The position numbers and the translations under genes were made by a program. From Isoalcanivorax pacificus W11-5 (GTDB taxonomy: Bacteria > Pseudomonadota > Gammaproteobacteria > Pseudomonadales > Alcanivoracaceae): a stretch of 64,000 bases of DNA. Below, piece by piece: positions 19,108 through 31,317 of this stretch. Position 1 is the first letter of the stretch. Each line of letters opens with the position of its first letter. The stretch is from positions 2,170,001 to 2,234,000 of the forward strand of contig NZ_CP004387.1 in the NCBI RefSeq assembly GCF_000299335.2, given 5' to 3'. The notes under the pieces are model-generated. The model saw nothing but the letters and a program-made list of their open reading frames with translations, did not search any database and was not told the DNA's origin.

Positions 19108-21039
19108 TCATTCTTCCACGGTGCCCGCCAGACGATCGTTGTAGATTTTCACCTTGCCGTTCTCACGCAGCCAGCTCACCACCTTGCGGAAGCTGCCAGC
19201 ACCCTCAAGCTCACCCAACTGTGCCAGGGCCGCGCGCTGCTGCGTCTCGGTGAGGCCTTCCGGGTCGCCGTCGCGGACAGCGTCCAGCATCACGGCAACC
19301 AGATCGCCATTGCCCAGACGCATCACTTGTGCGGCGCCGGCCTCACCTTCTGCAGGGCGCGGCAGGCGGAATGCCCGCTCGATCAGTTCCGCATCCGGTT
19401 GTGTGGCACCACGCTCCAGATCATCCGCCGTGCTGACATCGCGGCTCCAGAGCCCCGACAGCGCCGCCAGATCCTGGCCGTCAGCCAGGGCAGCCTCGCC
19501 TTCTGCGGCCATGCTTTCCAGACGCTCCTGGGCAGCTGCCAATTGCAGACGGCGAACGATGGTGTCGCGCACCTCGGCCAGTGAAATCTGCTCTTCCGGC
19601 TGCGTTTCCGCTACGCGGAACACCACATAGCGGCCTTCGGCCAGTTCCACCAGCGGGCTGTTCTGGCCCTGCTCGCGTACGGCCTGATTGTTCAGCTCCC
19701 GCATGACAACCTGCTCCTGCGCGATACCTTCCGGTGCGCTCAGCGGGAAAAACCCGGTCTGCTGCAAGCTCACGCCGAGCGTTTCGGCCGGCACCTGCAG
19801 GTCCGGATGTTCAAACGCCATCTCTTCCAGCCGGGCCACGTCATCGGCCAGGCGGTTTTCTGCCTGGGCCGTTTTCAGCTCATCGACAATGCTCTCGCGC
19901 AGTTCGTCAAAGGATGGCAGCGAACGCTGGTTGATCTGCGTGACGGTCAGCAGATGCACCCCGGCATCACTGACCACCGGCGCAGACACCTCGCCCTCGG
20001 CCAGTGCAAACACGGCAGCTTCCATGGCTTCCGGCAGGTCACCACGGCCAATCACACCCAGCGCACCGCCGGCACTGGCGCTGGCAGAGTCATCGGAGCT
20101 TGCCTGCGCCACGTCAGCGAAATCGGCACCGGCCTCGATCTGTTCACGCAGTTCCGCAGCACGGGCCAGCGCGTCCGCTTCGGAGACACCCTCTTTCTCG
20201 GCGACCAGGATGTGCGACACACGACGGCGCTCCTGTTGCGCGGCCACCGTCTTGAACATTTCCTCACGCGCCTGGTATTCCTCGCGCACCTGCGCCTCGG
20301 TCACCTGGATATCGTCCAGGTACGCGCCACGGTCGAGTTCGATGTACTGCAGGCGGAACTCCTGCGGACGCATGAACTCACGCTGGTTGTCTTCGTAGAA
20401 CGCCTGCACCTGTTCATCGCTGATATCGAAATCACTCAGCAGGCTCTCGGCGCTGACACGGATGTAGCTGATGTCGCGACGCTGCTCGCCCAGGCGACGC
20501 AGATCGGCCAGCTCATAGGGCAAGCCGAAGTCGGTGTCCTCGAAACCGGAGCGCATCTGGTTCATGAGCATGTCATCGCGCAGCACCCCCAGGAACGAGG
20601 TCGGGGTATACCCCATGTTGCGCACCTGACGGTCAAAGATCTGCTGGGAAAAACGACCGTTCTGGTCCTGGAATTCCTCAAAGCGCATCAGCGAGCGAGC
20701 GGCCTGTTCCTCGGACACTTTCATGCCGGCGTCATTGGCGGCATGAAGGATCAGCGCGTTATTGACCAGCCCCTGCAGGACCATGCCAGGGTTGATGAAG
20801 TTGTCCAGCAATTGCGGATCGATATCCGGTGATTGCTGGCGCAGGTTCATCCGCGTCTGCTGGACCCGTTGCTCCACCACATTGCGATAAATGCTGGTGC
20901 CCTCGACCTCAGCCACCACATCACCGCCGCTACCGCCGGTGAAATAGCCGTAGAACGCGGAAATCACGAAAGGCAGAATGATCAATGCCAGAAGAATCTT
21001 GCCCCCTGGCCCGCGCAAGAAGTTTCTGAACCCCTGCAT
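19108..21039 (-). CDS. ppiD: Periplasmic chaperone / peptidyl-prolyl isomerase PpiD
   Basis: 643 residues anchored by one N-terminal helix (KILLALIILPFVISAFYGYF) with the rest in the periplasm. A SurA-like N-terminal chaperone region precedes a parvulin domain (about 265-365) with RRRVSHILVAEKEG and GGALGVIGRGDLP, then a C-terminal helical region. PpiD binds nascent outer-membrane proteins at the SecYEG exit. I start at the ATG at 21039, which has GGAG seven bases upstream; the frame is open 91 codons further but that extension is low-quality and covers the promoter. It is last in the tig-clpP-clpX-lon-hupB-ppiD block. Confidence 0.93.
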   Translation of the reverse strand: MQGFRNFLRGPGGKILLALIILPFVISAFYGYFTGGSGGDVVAEVEGTSIYRNVVEQRVQQTRMNLRQQSPDIDPQLLDNFINPGMVLQGLVNNALILHAANDAGMKVSEEQAARSLMRFEEFQDQNGRFSQQIFDRQVRNMGYTPTSFLGVLRDDMLMNQMRSGFEDTDFGLPYELADLRRLGEQRRDISYIRVSAESLLSDFDISDEQVQAFYEDNQREFMRPQEFRLQYIELDRGAYLDDIQVTEAQVREEYQAREEMFKTVAAQQERRRVSHILVAEKEGVSEADALARAAELREQIEAGADFADVAQASSDDSASASAGGALGVIGRGDLPEAMEAAVFALAEGEVSAPVVSDAGVHLLTVTQINQRSLPSFDELRESIVDELKTAQAENRLADDVARLEEMAFEHPDLQVPAETLGVSLQQTGFFPLSAPEGIAQEQVVMRELNNQAVREQGQNSPLVELAEGRYVVFRVAETQPEEQISLAEVRDTIVRRLQLAAAQERLESMAAEGEAALADGQDLAALSGLWSRDVSTADDLERGATQPDAELIERAFRLPRPAEGEAGAAQVMRLGNGDLVAVMLDAVRDGDPEGLTETQQRAALAQLGELEGAGSFRKVVSWLRENGKVKIYNDRLAGTVEE

Positions 21040-21188
21040 TATTATCTCCGTATACGGAACACCCGACCGGCTCATGCGACCACGACGGCCCGCCCTGGTT
21101 GCCCGAGGCGCCGCACAGCGGCTGTCTGGTGGGAGTCCCCTCTCGATTGACTGTCCCGGCAAGGGCCGGGGTTTTAAGCAAGTCCGTA

Positions 21189-21217
21189 TATATAGGCTAC
21201 CTGAGGCTGACTGACAA
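21189..21217 (-). promoter_or_regulatory. Sigma70-type promoter for ppiD
   Basis: On the minus strand TTGTCA (21212-21217) and TATATA (21189-21194) are separated by exactly 17 bases, about 150 bases before the ppiD ATG. Confidence 0.7.
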
Positions 21218-21306
21218 CAGCCGACCCCGGAAAAGACGGTCGAAAACCACCTTTGCCCACTCTGACCACGCTGATCCGGCAGGTTCCCCCGATACCTGAC
21301 GCCCCA

Positions 21307-21340
21307 AAACAAAAAAGCGCATCCGGATGGATACGCTTTC
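21307..21340 (-). terminator. Terminator after tRNA-Asp
   Basis: On the minus strand, directly after the CCA end of tRNA-Asp, AAAGCGTATCC pairs with GGATGCGCTTT (one mismatch), followed by a T-rich tail. It ends the hupB/tRNA-Asp transcript. Confidence 0.85.
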
Positions 21341-21344
21341 CTGA

Positions 21345-21421
21345 TGGCGGAGCGGACGGGACTCGAACCCGCGACCCCCGGCGTGACAGGCCGGTATTCT
21401 AACCGACTGAACTACCGCTCC
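21345..21421 (-). tRNA. tRNA-Asp (GTC)
   Basis: 77 nt with encoded CCA. The acceptor GGAGCGG pairs with CCGCTCC. D-arm is TTCAGTCGGTTAGAA, anticodon loop CTGTCAC, and T-loop GGTTCGAGTCC. It begins only 10 bases after the hupB stop on the same strand, so it is probably cut from the hupB transcript. Confidence 0.97.
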
Positions 21422-21431
21422 GGTACACGCC

Positions 21432-21704
21432 TCAGTTCACTGCGTCTTTCAGTGCCTTGCCGGCTTTGAAGCCCGGGACATTGGCAGCAGCGATCTTGAT
21501 GGTCTGGCCGGTTTGCGGGTTGCGACCTTCGCGCTCAGCGCGCTGTTTCACAGTAAAGGTGCCAAAACCCACCAGAGAGACACTGTCACCGCTCTTGAGA
21601 GCCTTGGTAACGGCTTCAATGGTGGCATCCAGTGCACGACCGGCATCAGCCTTGGAAATATCAGCTGTAGCTGCAATAGCATCAATCAGTTCTGATTTGT
21701 TCAC
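21432..21704 (-). CDS. hupB: DNA-binding protein HU-beta
   Basis: 90-residue histone-like nucleoid protein, the normal HU length. It has the conserved [20 protein letters not shown] segment covering the DNA-binding arm, and ends [15 protein letters not shown]. The start is a GTG ([11 protein letters not shown]) with AGGGGA upstream. An ATG 33 bases earlier would add a non-family extension ([11 protein letters not shown]). It has its own promoter and is followed at once by tRNA-Asp. Confidence 0.96.
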   Translation of the reverse strand: MNKSELIDAIAATADISKADAGRALDATIEAVTKALKSGDSVSLVGFGTFTVKQRAEREGRNPQTGQTIKIAAANVPGFKAGKALKDAVN

Positions 21705-21773
21705 AAAAATCCCCTTTTTTGATTTCCGGTTTTCCACTGGAGCGCTCGGTGCGTCCCTGCAACGGAAGCCGCC

Positions 21774-21802
21774 TTTATACCAACGAGCCTGAAACCCGTC
21801 AA
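21774..21802 (-). promoter_or_regulatory. Strong sigma70-type promoter for hupB
   Basis: On the minus strand TTGACG (21797-21802), a 17-base spacer and TATAAA (21774-21779), with TTGG just before the -10. It lies 70 bases before the hupB GTG. Confidence 0.8.
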
Positions 21803-21901
21803 GGAAGCGACCTGCAGCGCCGCCGAGCGTTTACATTTGCTGATCAAGCTTTTTCAAATCAGCAACACATCCCACTGACTTTCTGCACAAATGTGCGTTT
21901 A

Positions 21902-24298
<2,397 letters not shown>

Positions 24299-24337
24299 GA
24301 CAGGCCTCGTAGCCAAGTGTCGGAAATGCCCCGGGGA

Positions 24338-25645
24338 TTAATCCGGGGCCACCTTGGAGGGCTGCTCGCTGCGCTCGTAGATCAGCAGCGGCTCCGATTC
24401 GCCCTTGATGGTTGCGGCATCGATCACCACCTTGGCCACCCCTTCCTGGGACGGCACCTGGTACATGGTGTCCAGCAACACATTCTCAAGGATCGAACGC
24501 AGCCCGCGCGCACCGGTCTTGCGTTCCATGGCCTTGTGGGCCACGGCGCGCAGTGCGTCCTCGCGGAAGTCCAGTTCCACCCCTTCCATGTCAAACAGGC
24601 GTCCGTACTGTTTGGTCAGCGCATTGCGCGGCTCGGTCAGGATCTGGATCAGCGCCTCTTCCGAGAGCTCTTCCAGCGTCGCGATCACCGGCAAACGGCC
24701 AATGAACTCGGGGATCAGACCAAACTTGATCAGGTCCTCCGGCTCCACATCGGCCAGGGTCTGGCCAACGTTGACGGTTTTGTCCTTGCTCTTCACTTCT
24801 GCGGAGAAACCGATACCGCCCTTTTCGGAACGGTCACGGATGATTTTCTCCAGGCCGGCAAAAGCGCCGCCACAGATGAACAGGATGTTGGAGGTGTCCA
24901 CCTGCAGGAATTCCTGCTGCGGATGCTTGCGCCCGCCCTGCGGCGGCACGGAAGCAACCGTGCCTTCGATCAGCTTCAGCAATGCCTGCTGGACGCCTTC
25001 GCCGGACACGTCACGGGTAATCGACGGGTTGTCGGACTTGCGCGAGATCTTGTCGATCTCGTCAATGTAGACGATGCCCATCTGCGCGCGTTCGACATCG
25101 TAGTCGCACTTCTGCAGCAGTTTCTGGATGATGTTCTCGACATCCTCGCCCACATAACCGGCTTCGGTCAGCGTGGTGGCATCGGCAATGGTGAACGGCA
25201 CGTTCAGCAGCCGCGCCAGCGTTTCAGCCAGCAACGTCTTGCCACTGCCGGTCGGGCCGATCAGCAGGATGTTGCTCTTGCCAAGCTCGATTTCCTCGCC
25301 TTTCTTGCCACCGCCCTTGACGGTCTTGCTGTCACCGCTGCGCAACCGCTTGTAGTGGTTGTACACCGCAACGGAAAGCACTTTCTTGGCCCGTTCCTGA
25401 CCGATGACGTAATCGTCGAGGGTATCTTTGATCTCGTGGGGTTTCGGCAGACGCTGCGCGTCATCCTCCGCGGTGTCTTCGCTGACTTCCTCACGGATGA
25501 TGTCGTTGCACAGGTCCACACACTCATCACAAATAAACACCGAAGGACCGGCAATCAACTTGCGCACTTCATGCTGGCTTTTGCCGCAAAATGAGCAGTA
25601 CAGCAGCTTGCCGTCTTCGCTCTTTCCGCCGGTATGGTCGGTCAT
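24338..25645 (-). CDS. clpX: ATP-dependent Clp protease ATP-binding subunit ClpX
   Basis: 435-residue AAA+ unfoldase. The N-terminal zinc-binding domain has [11 protein letters not shown] and [11 protein letters not shown]. Walker A is GPTGSGKT, Walker [10 protein letters not shown], and the ClpP-contacting IGF-type loop is [10 protein letters not shown]. It feeds substrates to ClpP, whose gene lies 132 bases upstream on the same strand. Confidence 0.97.
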   Translation of the reverse strand: MTDHTGGKSEDGKLLYCSFCGKSQHEVRKLIAGPSVFICDECVDLCNDIIREEVSEDTAEDDAQRLPKPHEIKDTLDDYVIGQERAKKVLSVAVYNHYKRLRSGDSKTVKGGGKKGEEIELGKSNILLIGPTGSGKTLLAETLARLLNVPFTIADATTLTEAGYVGEDVENIIQKLLQKCDYDVERAQMGIVYIDEIDKISRKSDNPSITRDVSGEGVQQALLKLIEGTVASVPPQGGRKHPQQEFLQVDTSNILFICGGAFAGLEKIIRDRSEKGGIGFSAEVKSKDKTVNVGQTLADVEPEDLIKFGLIPEFIGRLPVIATLEELSEEALIQILTEPRNALTKQYGRLFDMEGVELDFREDALRAVAHKAMERKTGARGLRSILENVLLDTMYQVPSQEGVAKVVIDAATIKGESEPLLIYERSEQPSKVAPD

Positions 25646-25777
25646 CAGGATAGCCTCTCACTGCGCTTGTTACTGAAGATGCAGGCAACAGCGGGCATTT
25701 TCAAGGCCCGCTGCCCCTGCGACCGGGACGACAAATGGTTAAATTTCAACCATTTTGAGTGAACATCCCGGCCCTGT

Positions 25778-26425
25778 TCAGGCTGCCCGTTTGGTAAGTA
25801 CCTGATCTACAAGCCCATAGGCCTTGGCAGCCTCGGCGTCCATGAAGTTGTCACGGTCCGTATCACGCTCCACGCGCTCCAGATCCATGCCGGTGTGGTG
25901 GGACAACAGCTCGTTCAGCCGCGATTTGATCTTGAGGATCTCCCGGGCGTGAATCTCGATATCCGAGGCCTGACCCTGGAAACCGCCCAGCGGCTGGTGA
26001 ATCATGATGCGCGAGTTCGGCAGCGCAAAGCGCTTGCCCTGCTCGCCTGCTGCCAGCAAAAAGGCCCCCATGCTGGCCGCCTGGCCGATGCACATGGTCG
26101 AGACTGCCGGCTTGATGAACTGCATGGTGTCATAAATCGACATCCCGGCAGTCACGGAACCGCCCGGGCTATTGATATACAGGTGGATGTCCTTGTCCGG
26201 GTTTTCCGATTCCAGGAACAGCATCTGCGCCACGATCAGGTTGGCCATGTGGTCTTCCACCTGGCCGACCAGGAAAATCACCCGTTCCTTGAGCAGACGG
26301 GAATAGATGTCAAAAGACCGCTCGCCACGGGCGGTCTGCTCGATCACCATCGGGACCAGACCCAGCGCCGAGGTGTTCTGCGCGGGGGTGCCGGTCATGG
26401 ATGTAATAGCGCTCATATCGATCAT
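25778..26425 (-). CDS. clpP: ATP-dependent Clp protease proteolytic subunit ClpP
   Basis: 215-residue serine protease that forms the tetradecameric chamber. Catalytic Ser118 is in GQAASMGAF and His143 in [11 protein letters not shown]; the Asp is in the TDRDNFM region. The propeptide [20 protein letters not shown] precedes VPMVIEQT. The ATG at 26425 is chosen for AGGAA seven bases upstream; an ATG 36 bases earlier sits beside a hairpin and lacks a ribosome site. Confidence 0.97.
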   Translation of the reverse strand: MIDMSAITSMTGTPAQNTSALGLVPMVIEQTARGERSFDIYSRLLKERVIFLVGQVEDHMANLIVAQMLFLESENPDKDIHLYINSPGGSVTAGMSIYDTMQFIKPAVSTMCIGQAASMGAFLLAAGEQGKRFALPNSRIMIHQPLGGFQGQASDIEIHAREILKIKSRLNELLSHHTGMDLERVERDTDRDNFMDAEAAKAYGLVDQVLTKRAA

Positions 26426-26440
26426 TCGCGGGTTCCTGCA

Positions 26441-26464
26441 TAAAAAGATGCTTCTCTGCATCTT
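26441..26464 (-). terminator. Terminator-like hairpin in the clpP leader
   Basis: On the minus strand AAGATGC, a 6-base loop, GCATCTT and then TTT end 15 bases before the clpP start. The 7-bp stem with a U-run looks like a weak intrinsic terminator or attenuator, separate from the strong terminator after tig. Confidence 0.55.
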
Positions 26465-26536
26465 ATGACGGCACCTGAAGCGCGTCCATAAACCGGACGT
26501 GAATCGCCGCCTGGTTGCACAAAACTTGCACAGAGA

Positions 26537-26569
26537 ACGAAAAACGGGGCCAATGGCCCCGTTTTTCGT
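26537..26569 (-). terminator. Terminator after tig
   Basis: Perfect 15-bp inverted repeat (ACGAAAAACGGGGCC and its complement) around AAT, with a T-run in the 3' arm, 30 bases after the trigger factor stop. Confidence 0.93.
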
Positions 26570-26599
26570 AAGGTCTTTTGGCCTGTCAGCGCACTGCGC

Positions 26600-27916
26600 T
26601 CAGTCTTCCTGACCTTGCTGGGCCGGACGTACCGCTTCCTCATAGCCCACTTTCTTGCTGCTGACCTTGGCGCTGCCAAGCACCAGTTCGACCACTTGCT
26701 CTTCCAGCACTGCGCCTTCGATCTGCTGCAGCTGCTGTTTGTTGCCGTAGACCCAGTTGATCACTTCTTCCGGTTGCTCGTACTGGGAGGCAATCTCTTC
26801 CACCTGGGCGCGCACACGGTCGGCATCGGCCTTCAGTTCATGCTGTTCGAGAATCTGGCGCACCACCAGCCCCAGGCGCACGCTGCGCTCGGCCTGCTCG
26901 CTGAACAGCTCCGCCGGCAACATGCTGGCGTCGAACTGCTGGCCACCACCAAACTGCTGCATCATCTGCTGACGCATGCGTTGTACTTCACCGTTCACCA
27001 GCGCTTTCGGCACGTCAAACTCGTGCAGCTTGACCAGGCCACTCATGACCTGTTCTTTGACTTTGCCTTTCACTGCATTTTTCAGTTCGCGTTCCATGTT
27101 CTTGCGTACTTCTGCGCGGAACGCATCAACACCACCGTCTTTCACACCGAACAACGCCATGAATTCATCATTCACTTCCGGCAGTTTGCGGCGCTCTACC
27201 TTGTTTACGGTAATGGCAAACTGTGCGGCTTTCCCTTTCAGGTTTTCGGCCTGATAGTCTTCCGGGAACGTCACGTCGATGGTTTTTGCTTCACCGGCTT
27301 TCATGCCCGCAATACCGTCTTCAAAACCCGGAATCATCTGGCCTGAGCCCAGCACCAGATTCTGGCCCTGCGCGGTACCGCCGTCGAAGGCTTCGCCGTC
27401 AAGGGTGCCAGCGAAATCGATGTTCACGCGGTCGCCTTCGGTTGCTGCGGCATCGCTGTCTTCCCAGGTGGAGCGCTGCTCGCGCAGGCTCTCGATCATC
27501 TTGTCGACGTCGGCATCGGTGATGTCTGCTTCCGGCTTGTCCACTTCGATGGCGTCGAACGCCGCCAGGCTGACTTCCGGGTACACTTCAAACGTGGCGA
27601 CGAACTCCAGGTCCTTGCCCTTTTCGTTGACGGTGGGCTCGAAGGTGGGCATGCCCGCCGGCTCGATGTTTTCCTCCTGGACAGCCTTGATGAAGCTGTC
27701 GCGCATCAGCTCATCCAGCACCTCGGCGCGCACGGCCTTGCCGAAACGGCGCTTGATCTCGGCCATTGGTACCTTGCCGGGACGGAAACCGTCCAGACGC
27801 AGGTTCTTGCTGGCATCCTGGAGGCGCGCCGCCACGGCGGATTCCAGTTTTTCGGCGGGTACACCGGTGGTCAGGCGTCGTTCCAGACCAGACGTCGCTT
27901 CAACAGAAACCTGCAT
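26600..27916 (-). CDS. tig: Trigger factor
   Basis: 438-residue ribosome-associated chaperone and prolyl isomerase. The N-terminal ribosome-binding part has the signature GFRPGKVPMAEIKRRFG, the FKBP-type domain has GDRVNIDFAGTLDGEAFDGG, and a helical C-terminal domain follows. It binds near the exit tunnel through L23. The ATG has AGAGGAAG upstream. It sits upstream of clpP as in most gammaproteobacteria, with a strong terminator in between. Confidence 0.97.
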   Translation of the reverse strand: MQVSVEATSGLERRLTTGVPAEKLESAVAARLQDASKNLRLDGFRPGKVPMAEIKRRFGKAVRAEVLDELMRDSFIKAVQEENIEPAGMPTFEPTVNEKGKDLEFVATFEVYPEVSLAAFDAIEVDKPEADITDADVDKMIESLREQRSTWEDSDAAATEGDRVNIDFAGTLDGEAFDGGTAQGQNLVLGSGQMIPGFEDGIAGMKAGEAKTIDVTFPEDYQAENLKGKAAQFAITVNKVERRKLPEVNDEFMALFGVKDGGVDAFRAEVRKNMERELKNAVKGKVKEQVMSGLVKLHEFDVPKALVNGEVQRMRQQMMQQFGGGQQFDASMLPAELFSEQAERSVRLGLVVRQILEQHELKADADRVRAQVEEIASQYEQPEEVINWVYGNKQQLQQIEGAVLEEQVVELVLGSAKVSSKKVGYEEAVRPAQQGQED

Positions 27917-27995
27917 AACTTCCTCTTGTACAAGTATGGCAATTCAGTGACGGACAGCGCGCCATAACCGGCCTGCGCCCCCGGAAAGGGGCCGG

Positions 27996-28001
27996 ATTAT
28001 A
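27996..28001 (-). promoter_or_regulatory. Probable -10 box of the tig promoter
   Basis: A consensus TATAAT on the minus strand 80 bases before the tig ATG. No good -35 is seen at 16-18 bases. Confidence 0.5.
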
Positions 28002-28049
28002 GCGGATGGGGTGCGCAGGGGCCAGATGAACCCGGCATGGGGCCGCCGC

Positions 28050-28080
28050 AAAAAACAAAACCCGCCTGGAGGCGGGTTCG
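28050..28080 (-). terminator. Terminator of the tRNA cluster
   Basis: On the minus strand AACCCGCC, TCCA and GGCGGGTT are followed by TTGTTTTTT, just after tRNA-His. It separates the tRNA operon from tig. Confidence 0.93.
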
Positions 28081-28089
28081 TCGGGATGA

Positions 28090-28166
28090 TGGGGTGGCTG
28101 ACGGGACTTGAACCCGCGACCACTGGAGTCACAATCCAGGGCTCTACCAACTGAGCTACAGCCACC
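28090..28166 (-). tRNA. tRNA-His (GTG)
   Basis: 77 nt including the extra 5' G(-1) opposite C73, the identity element of tRNA-His, and encoded CCA. The anticodon loop is TTGTGAC. Last of the three-tRNA operon. Confidence 0.97.
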
Positions 28167-28230
28167 ATTTACCTTGTTCAGTTGCGGGCATGGCCCGGAA
28201 CCGGAATCTGTCACTGCCCGGCGCTGAAGG

Positions 28231-28307
<77 letters not shown>

Positions 28308-28340
28308 ATCATGCGAGCCACCACTTCCCCAAGGAAAGAG

Positions 28341-28417
28341 TGGTCGGGGAGGAGGGATTTGAACCCCCGACATCCTGCTCCCAAAGCAGGCGCGCTACCA
28401 GGCTGCGCTACACCCCG
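28341..28417 (-). tRNA. tRNA-Pro (TGG)
   Basis: 77 nt with encoded CCA. D-arm GCGCAGCCTGGTAGCGC and anticodon loop TTTGGGA are typical of tRNA-Pro. The acceptor CGGGGTG/CTCCCCG has a T-T mismatch at the sixth pair. First gene of the operon, just after its promoter. Confidence 0.95.
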
Positions 28418-28441
28418 AACGTACAGCTCGAGCGAGGCGGC

Positions 28442-28470
28442 ATAATACTCGCGGCCTCCGGGAGCGTCAA
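28442..28470 (-). promoter_or_regulatory. Promoter of the tRNA-Pro-Arg-His operon
   Basis: On the minus strand TTGACG (28465-28470), a 17-base spacer and TATTAT (28442-28447), about 25 bases before tRNA-Pro. A GC-rich stretch follows the -10, as in stringently controlled stable-RNA promoters. Confidence 0.85.
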
Positions 28471-28621
28471 CGCGAAATGCCCGAAGCGCCTCGCTCCTGA
28501 ACGCATTTTGCACACAATCGCCCGGACATGCGAGAATCACGCCGCGCAAGCGCCCCAACACTGGCACCCTGCCACCTTTATTCATGCGACCTACGCAGAC
28601 CTGTCCGGAGATAGATACCCG

Positions 28622-29467
28622 ATGAGCGCCCTGGTTCTCGATGGCAAGGCCCTGGCCCAGAAATTCGAAGCGGAAATGCGCGAGCGCGTTGCACGGCTGC
28701 GCGAACGCGCGCAGGGCAGCACGCCGATTCTCGCCACCATCCTGGTCGGTGCCGACCCTGCTTCGGCGACTTACGTAAAGATGAAGGGCAACGCCTGCGA
28801 GCGCGTCGGCATGGAATCCCTGAAGGTGGAGCTGCCGGAAAGCACCACCACTGACGAACTGCTGGCACAGATCCAGGCCCTGAATGAAAACCCGGATGTG
28901 CATGGCATCCTGCTGCAGCATCCCGTCCCTCCCCAGATTGATGAACGCGCCTGCTTTGATGCCATCGCCCTGGAGAAGGATGTGGATGGTGTCACCTGCC
29001 TGGGCTTCGGCCGCATGAGCATGGGCGAGCACGCCTACGGCTGCGCCACCCCGAAGGGCATCATGCGCCTGCTGGAGCACTATGGTATTGCCCTGGCCGG
29101 CAAGCACGCGGTGGTCGTTGGCCGCAGCCCGATCCTGGGCAAGCCGATGGCGATGATGCTGCTGGGCGCCAACGCCACCGTGACCATCTGCCACTCCCGC
29201 ACGCAGGACCTTGAAGGGCATATCCGCCGCGCGGACCTGGTGGTCGGCGCCGTGGGCAGGCCGGAGTTCATCAAGGCGGACTGGATCAAGGACGGCGCGG
29301 TGGTGGTGGATGCCGGGTATCACCCGGGTGGTGTCGGCGATATCGAGCTGGAACCGCTGAAGGAGCGCGTCAGCGCCTGGACCCCGGTGCCCGGTGGCGT
29401 GGGCCCGATGACCATCAATACGCTTATTTTTCAGACACTTGAAGCTGGCGAAAAAGCGCTCGCCTGA
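28622..29467 (+). CDS. folD: Methylenetetrahydrofolate dehydrogenase/cyclohydrolase FolD
   Basis: Bifunctional cytosolic enzyme of 281 residues interconverting methylene-, methenyl- and formyl-tetrahydrofolate with NADP. The catalytic region is [16 protein letters not shown] with its Lys, the folate signature is [10 protein letters not shown], and the NADP-binding region is [19 protein letters not shown]. The ATG at 28622 gives the family length; the frame extends upstream through the tRNA cluster and that part is not coding. It is divergent from the tRNA operon and convergent with glnS. Confidence 0.96.
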   Translation: MSALVLDGKALAQKFEAEMRERVARLRERAQGSTPILATILVGADPASATYVKMKGNACERVGMESLKVELPESTTTDELLAQIQALNENPDVHGILLQHPVPPQIDERACFDAIALEKDVDGVTCLGFGRMSMGEHAYGCATPKGIMRLLEHYGIALAGKHAVVVGRSPILGKPMAMMLLGANATVTICHSRTQDLEGHIRRADLVVGAVGRPEFIKADWIKDGAVVVDAGYHPGGVGDIELEPLKERVSAWTPVPGGVGPMTINTLIFQTLEAGEKALA

Positions 29468-29472
29468 TCAGA

Positions 29473-29500
29473 CCGGGCGCGGCCCGCAGGCCGCGCCCGG
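29473..29500. terminator. GC-rich hairpin between convergent folD and glnS
   Basis: Perfect 12-bp stem (CCGGGCGCGGCC and complement) with loop CGCA, without a T-run. It fills most of the 39-base gap between the two stops, and could stall both transcripts. Confidence 0.55.
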
Positions 29501-29506
29501 CGCATC

Positions 29507-31186
29507 TCAGAAAGATTCCCGCAGCCCCACCGTCAGGTTAAAGACCAGCTCCCCTGCCCTGCTGTCCTCATCAACGCAGAAGTAGCCTTCACGCTCGAAC
29601 TGGAAGCGGGTTTCCGGTGCCGCGCCAGCCAGAGCAGGTTCCACACGGCACCCTTCCAGCACCGTCAGCGAGGCCGGGTTCAGCACGGACAGGAAACCCT
29701 GTTCGGCACGATCCGGGTTGGCTTCGGTGAACAGGCGGTCGTACAGGCGCACCTGGCACGGCACGCTCTGCTCTGCGGAAACCCAGTGGATCACGCCCCG
29801 CACCTTGCGGCCTTCCGGGTTCTTGCCCAGGGTGTCCGGGTCATAGGTGCAGCGGATTTCAGTGATGTCGCCGGCGGCGTCGCGGATCACTTCGTTGGCG
29901 CGGATCACGTAGCCGTAACGCAGACGCACTTCATCACCCAGCACCAGCCGCTTGAACTTCTTGTTGGCCTCTTCCAGGAAGTCTTCCCGGTCGATCAGCA
30001 CTTCGCGGGTCATCGGCACTTCGCGCGTCCCCATGCCCTCGTCCTGCGGATGCAGCGGTGCCGTGAGTTGCTCCACCTGCCCCGCCGGCCAGTTCTCGAT
30101 CACCAGCTTCAATGGCCGCAGCACACACATGGCACGGGGCGCATTCACGTTCAGGTCATCGCGGATGGCCGCTTCGAGCATGCCTGTATCAACCGTGGAA
30201 TCCGCCCGGGCCACGCCGACCATATCGCTGAAGCGGCGAATGGCTGCCGGCGTGTAGCCGCGCCGGCGCAGGCCGGACAGGGTCGGCATGCGCGGGTCAT
30301 GCCAGCCGTTCACGTGGCCTTCGTCGACCAGTTGCTTGAGCTTGCGCTTGCTCATCACCGTGTAGTTGAGGTTCAGGCGGGCAAACTCGTACTGGCGCGG
30401 GCGTGCCGGCAGACTGTCACGACTTGCCAGGAAGCCTTCCAGGTTGTCCAGCGTCCAGTCGTACAGCGGCCGGTGTGCCTCGAATTCCAGCGTGCACAGG
30501 CTGTGGGTCACCCCCTCGATGGCATCGGAAATCGGATGCGTGAAGTCGTACATCGGGTAGATACACCAGGTATCGCCGGTCTGATGGTGGCTGACCTTGC
30601 GGATGCGGTAGAGCACCGGGTCGCGCAGGTTCATGTTCGGAGAGGCCATGTCGATACGGGCGCGCAGCACCGCCTCACCTTCATTGAAATCGCCGGCACG
30701 CATGCGCGCGAACAGCGCCAGGTTTTCATCCACGGCACGGTCACGGTGCGGGCTGTTCTGCCCCGGATGGGTAAAATCGCCACGCTGGCGGGCAATATCC
30801 TCCGGGGACTGGGTGTCCACGTAGGCCACGCCGGCCTTGATCAGGGCGACGGCGCAATCGTGGATCAGCTCGAAGTAATCCGAGGCAAAACGCACCTCGC
30901 CATCCCAGGCCCAGCCCAGCCATTCCAGGTCCCGCTTGATGGACTCGACGTACTCGTCGGATTCTTTCTCCGGGTTGGTGTCATCGAAACGCAGGTTGCA
31001 GGCCCCGCCATAGCTTTCGGCGATACCGAAGTTGAGGCAGATCGATTTTGCATGGCCGATGTGCAGGTAGCCGTTCGGCTCCGGCGGGAAACGGGTCACC
31101 ACCTTGCCGCCGTTCTTGCCCTCGGCCAGGTCGCGGTCGATGATCTGACGGATGAAATTGGTCGGGATTTCGGCACGATCTGTCAT
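29507..31186 (-). CDS. glnS: Glutaminyl-tRNA synthetase
   Basis: Class I aminoacyl-tRNA synthetase of 559 residues that charges tRNA-Gln. It has [16 protein letters not shown] with the HIGH signature, the KMSKS-equivalent [11 protein letters not shown], and the C-terminal beta-barrel anticodon-binding domain (from about residue 345). No GatA/B-type Yqey extension is present. It is divergent from ppiB. In Pseudomonas I recall cysS lying between glnS and folD; it is absent here. Confidence 0.97.
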   Translation of the reverse strand: MTDRAEIPTNFIRQIIDRDLAEGKNGGKVVTRFPPEPNGYLHIGHAKSICLNFGIAESYGGACNLRFDDTNPEKESDEYVESIKRDLEWLGWAWDGEVRFASDYFELIHDCAVALIKAGVAYVDTQSPEDIARQRGDFTHPGQNSPHRDRAVDENLALFARMRAGDFNEGEAVLRARIDMASPNMNLRDPVLYRIRKVSHHQTGDTWCIYPMYDFTHPISDAIEGVTHSLCTLEFEAHRPLYDWTLDNLEGFLASRDSLPARPRQYEFARLNLNYTVMSKRKLKQLVDEGHVNGWHDPRMPTLSGLRRRGYTPAAIRRFSDMVGVARADSTVDTGMLEAAIRDDLNVNAPRAMCVLRPLKLVIENWPAGQVEQLTAPLHPQDEGMGTREVPMTREVLIDREDFLEEANKKFKRLVLGDEVRLRYGYVIRANEVIRDAAGDITEIRCTYDPDTLGKNPEGRKVRGVIHWVSAEQSVPCQVRLYDRLFTEANPDRAEQGFLSVLNPASLTVLEGCRVEPALAGAAPETRFQFEREGYFCVDEDSRAGELVFNLTVGLRESF

Positions 31187-31317
31187 GCGATCTCAGGAGT
31201 CCTGTGGCAGGATGCACATACGGAAAACGGGTCCGCCAGCGGCCCGGACAGTTCCGGTCAACGGGGGCGCTAGTGTACAGTGCGCCCCCTGTCAGTCAAA
31301 GCATGGAGGACGGTTTG

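Noticed and set aside
27925-27934. Palindrome CTTGTACAAG over the tig ribosome site
   Set aside because: Only 10 bases, likely by chance, and no loop is possible for a hairpin.
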